Shown piece after piece: positions 62,064 through 64,000 of a stretch of DNA of 64,000 nucleotides. The notes under the pieces are model-generated. The model saw only the letters and a list, made by a program, of their open reading frames with translations. It made no database searches and had not been told where the DNA came from. This DNA comes from Monarcha castaneiventris obscurior (taxonomy: Eukaryota > Chordata > Aves > Passeriformes > Monarchidae). The DNA lies in NCBI GenBank assembly GCA_026261815.1, contig JAMPIT010000174.1:13950001-14014000 (forward strand). Reading direction: 5' to 3'. Numbering within the stretch: the stretch's first letter is position 1; every line of letters starts with the position of its first letter. The position numbers and the translations under genes are program-made.

Positions 62064-64000
62064 GTAAGCACCCGCCTTGTCTCACTTGGTGCTTCCTCAT
62101 GCTGATTAAATCTTTTGATTTTCCAAATCCACAATGGCTCTATGGAAGTGGAGGGGTTCCCCCCAGTTGCAGGAAAAAGATGTCTTTGCACAGTTTTCAT
62201 TGTTTCTGCCAAAATGGGTACAGAAGGCTCTCAAACTAGACCTCCCCACTCAGGGAGCAGATACTACTGCTCAACATTTTGCATGCAGAAAAGTGTTATG
62301 TTTGCACCAGCACAGATATTCCAAGACGCTGGGGTATGATGTACAGCCAGAGAAAATCTAAGTAATGAATGCAAATTCCTAGGTGAAATCCATATGCAAT
62401 GAGTTTTTCCACCAGTGATTTTACTTGCATTTGTTTTCCCAATGGGTCTTGGTCCTCTGATGAGCTACATATGCTTCTACATACGTCTGTATTCTCCAAC
62501 AGGGGCAGAATGGTTTAAAGACTTTACAAAATGGTGTCTTTCCAAGTTCTACTCTTCAAGAACAGGGAAAAGGGTCAGAGGGCAAATGACCAAGCAGCGT
62601 TTGGTAAATGTCAGATTCCCAGAAAGGAACCTTTTCAGGGTAGCTGAGGTGGATTTTGTGAAAGTTCTCTTTTTGGAAGCATGACTGTGGGAGCAGACCA
62701 GACATAATTATCTGATGATCCTTGTTCCCCTCTCTTACTGTCTAGTTTAAATTTTTTTCCCATCAGCCATGAAGCTATGAGGAGCCATGTGAGCAGGCAA
62801 GCCAGCTCATCAGACCGTGCTCATAAATAACAATGCACTGCACTTCTAGAGCACTTGCCATGTTAAAGAAGCAATTAATGTGTAGGGATTTGAACCTTCA
62901 TTAAAATCATTTTATGTAACAAAAATGGAGCGAGAGAGTCAGGATGGAGGACTCAATTAGGAGCACATTATAGAAATCACATTTTGGCTGTTGGGGGAAT
63001 ACACATCAAACAACGGGCTCATTGTGAGGAGCAGCAGTGGGGTTATGAATCTATTGTCTGCTCATCCTAGTGAATAACTTGGTGCTTAGTAATTGTACAG
63101 CCAGACCCAGAGCTGCCACTGTAACTCTCGTTGCTGGGATTGTTTCTTACCACAAACACAGGATGTTACGCTTATTCCTGTAGTAGTTTGATGTGTAACT
63201 AAAGTCATAACAAGCCACACCTTTGCTGTCTGTAACCAGAAACTACTACAACTTGAGTTTGTGACAGGATCCAAGCAAAACAAAAGGGATAACACTGCAT
63301 TTAGTTCTACTTCTCACTGCAACATTTAGGTCAAAGCACTGAATTATGAAGAATATACCCCACAGAATTGTTTTTTAAATTCAGTATGCTCACACCTATG
63401 CAGGCCAGGGCATATCTTTTGGGCTTTTCTCTATGTTGAACCATAATCATTACATGCTCAAGGACTCCCTCCTATGAACCAGGGAAATGCTTGTCTGCCC
63501 TTCAGTTCACTCAGAGGGAAATGGAAAGATAGTAAAGGTCTGTCAGAACTCAAGTGATTTAGTCTGCAGCCCTATTTCAAATTGTTTTATTACCAGAACA
63601 AATTAAAGTACCACCAGAGCTCTGAACTTTACCCCAGCCTCAGGACTGAAACACCACTGGACGTGGGCTGGCAGGTTTTGCGGGTAGATTAATGGATGTA
63701 AAGACAAAAGACCTGAACACAAAGCCCAGTCCTTTTGGCAGTGGAAACTCCCTCATTGCACAAATTACATTCTTGCACTGTGCTTTCTGTGTAGCTGGTG
63801 GCAAATGAGGTGCTTTAGCATGAATCATATGAAAGGCATATTGTCTATGGAAAATGGAAAAATGCAAAATGTGTGCTAAATCTGTTGCAGAGGGCACTCA
63901 CCAGATTTTGAGGGTTCTCCAGCTATGCAATAAGACTAATCTAACTACTGTGGTGGAACATTATCCAACCCTTTAGCATCAGGCTGTGATGGTAATAAAT
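62064..64000 (+). other. FRMD4A: Start of the next FRMD4A intron (partial)
   Basis: This is a phase-0 intron opening with gtaagc. I found no acceptor followed by the expected next coding block. A weak ancient-repeat-like stretch lies near 62.83-62.91 kb, ending in a gatttgaacc tail like those of MIR/L2 elements. No other structure is supported. Confidence 0.85.

Overview
This window is vertebrate nuclear DNA, most likely avian. It is almost entirely intronic sequence of one gene on the + strand, FRMD4A (FERM domain-containing protein 4A). The evidence is five short exon-sized blocks. Each is bounded by AG/GT splice sites, their splice phases interlock perfectly, and together they encode 132 contiguous residues that I recognise as the start of the FRMD4A FERM domain. 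The bird assignment rests on the dispersed repeats: at least five CR1 LINE fragments, two of them keeping the typical 3' tail built on ATTCTRTGATTCTRTG. CR1 is also found in other sauropsids, so the class is an inference and the species cannot be told.

Layout: 1-7,703 is sequence upstream of the first visible exon, probably 5' intron. The exons are 7,704-7,769, 37,729-37,823, 44,736-44,828, 57,543-57,627 and 62,007-62,063. The introns between them are about 30.0, 6.9, 12.7 and 4.4 kb, and 62,064-64,000 is the start of the next intron. The coding blocks total 396 nt, well under 1% of the window. No transcription start, first exon, 3' end or second gene was recognised on either strand. The long reading frames elsewhere look like chance or CR1 remnants.

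The five exons together encode the ubiquitin-like F1 lobe and the beginning of the F2 lobe of the FERM domain. This is the membrane- and partner-binding module of a scaffold that, from published work on the family, links the Par-3 polarity complex to cytohesin/ARF6 signalling at epithelial junctions.

The introns hold CR1 fragments, probable older L2/MIR-type relics, a candidate decayed retroviral envelope-like segment near 40.3-41.25 kb, several small tandem duplications, simple repeats, a G-quadruplex motif and several inverted repeats. A CpG-dense patch about 0.3 kb after the fourth exon contains a near-consensus CTCF motif and a YY1-like motif. Some AT-rich stretches look like conserved non-coding elements, but that needs alignment to test. 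I found no convincing new biological system; the CpG/CTCF patch and the retroviral-like segment deserve a second look first.
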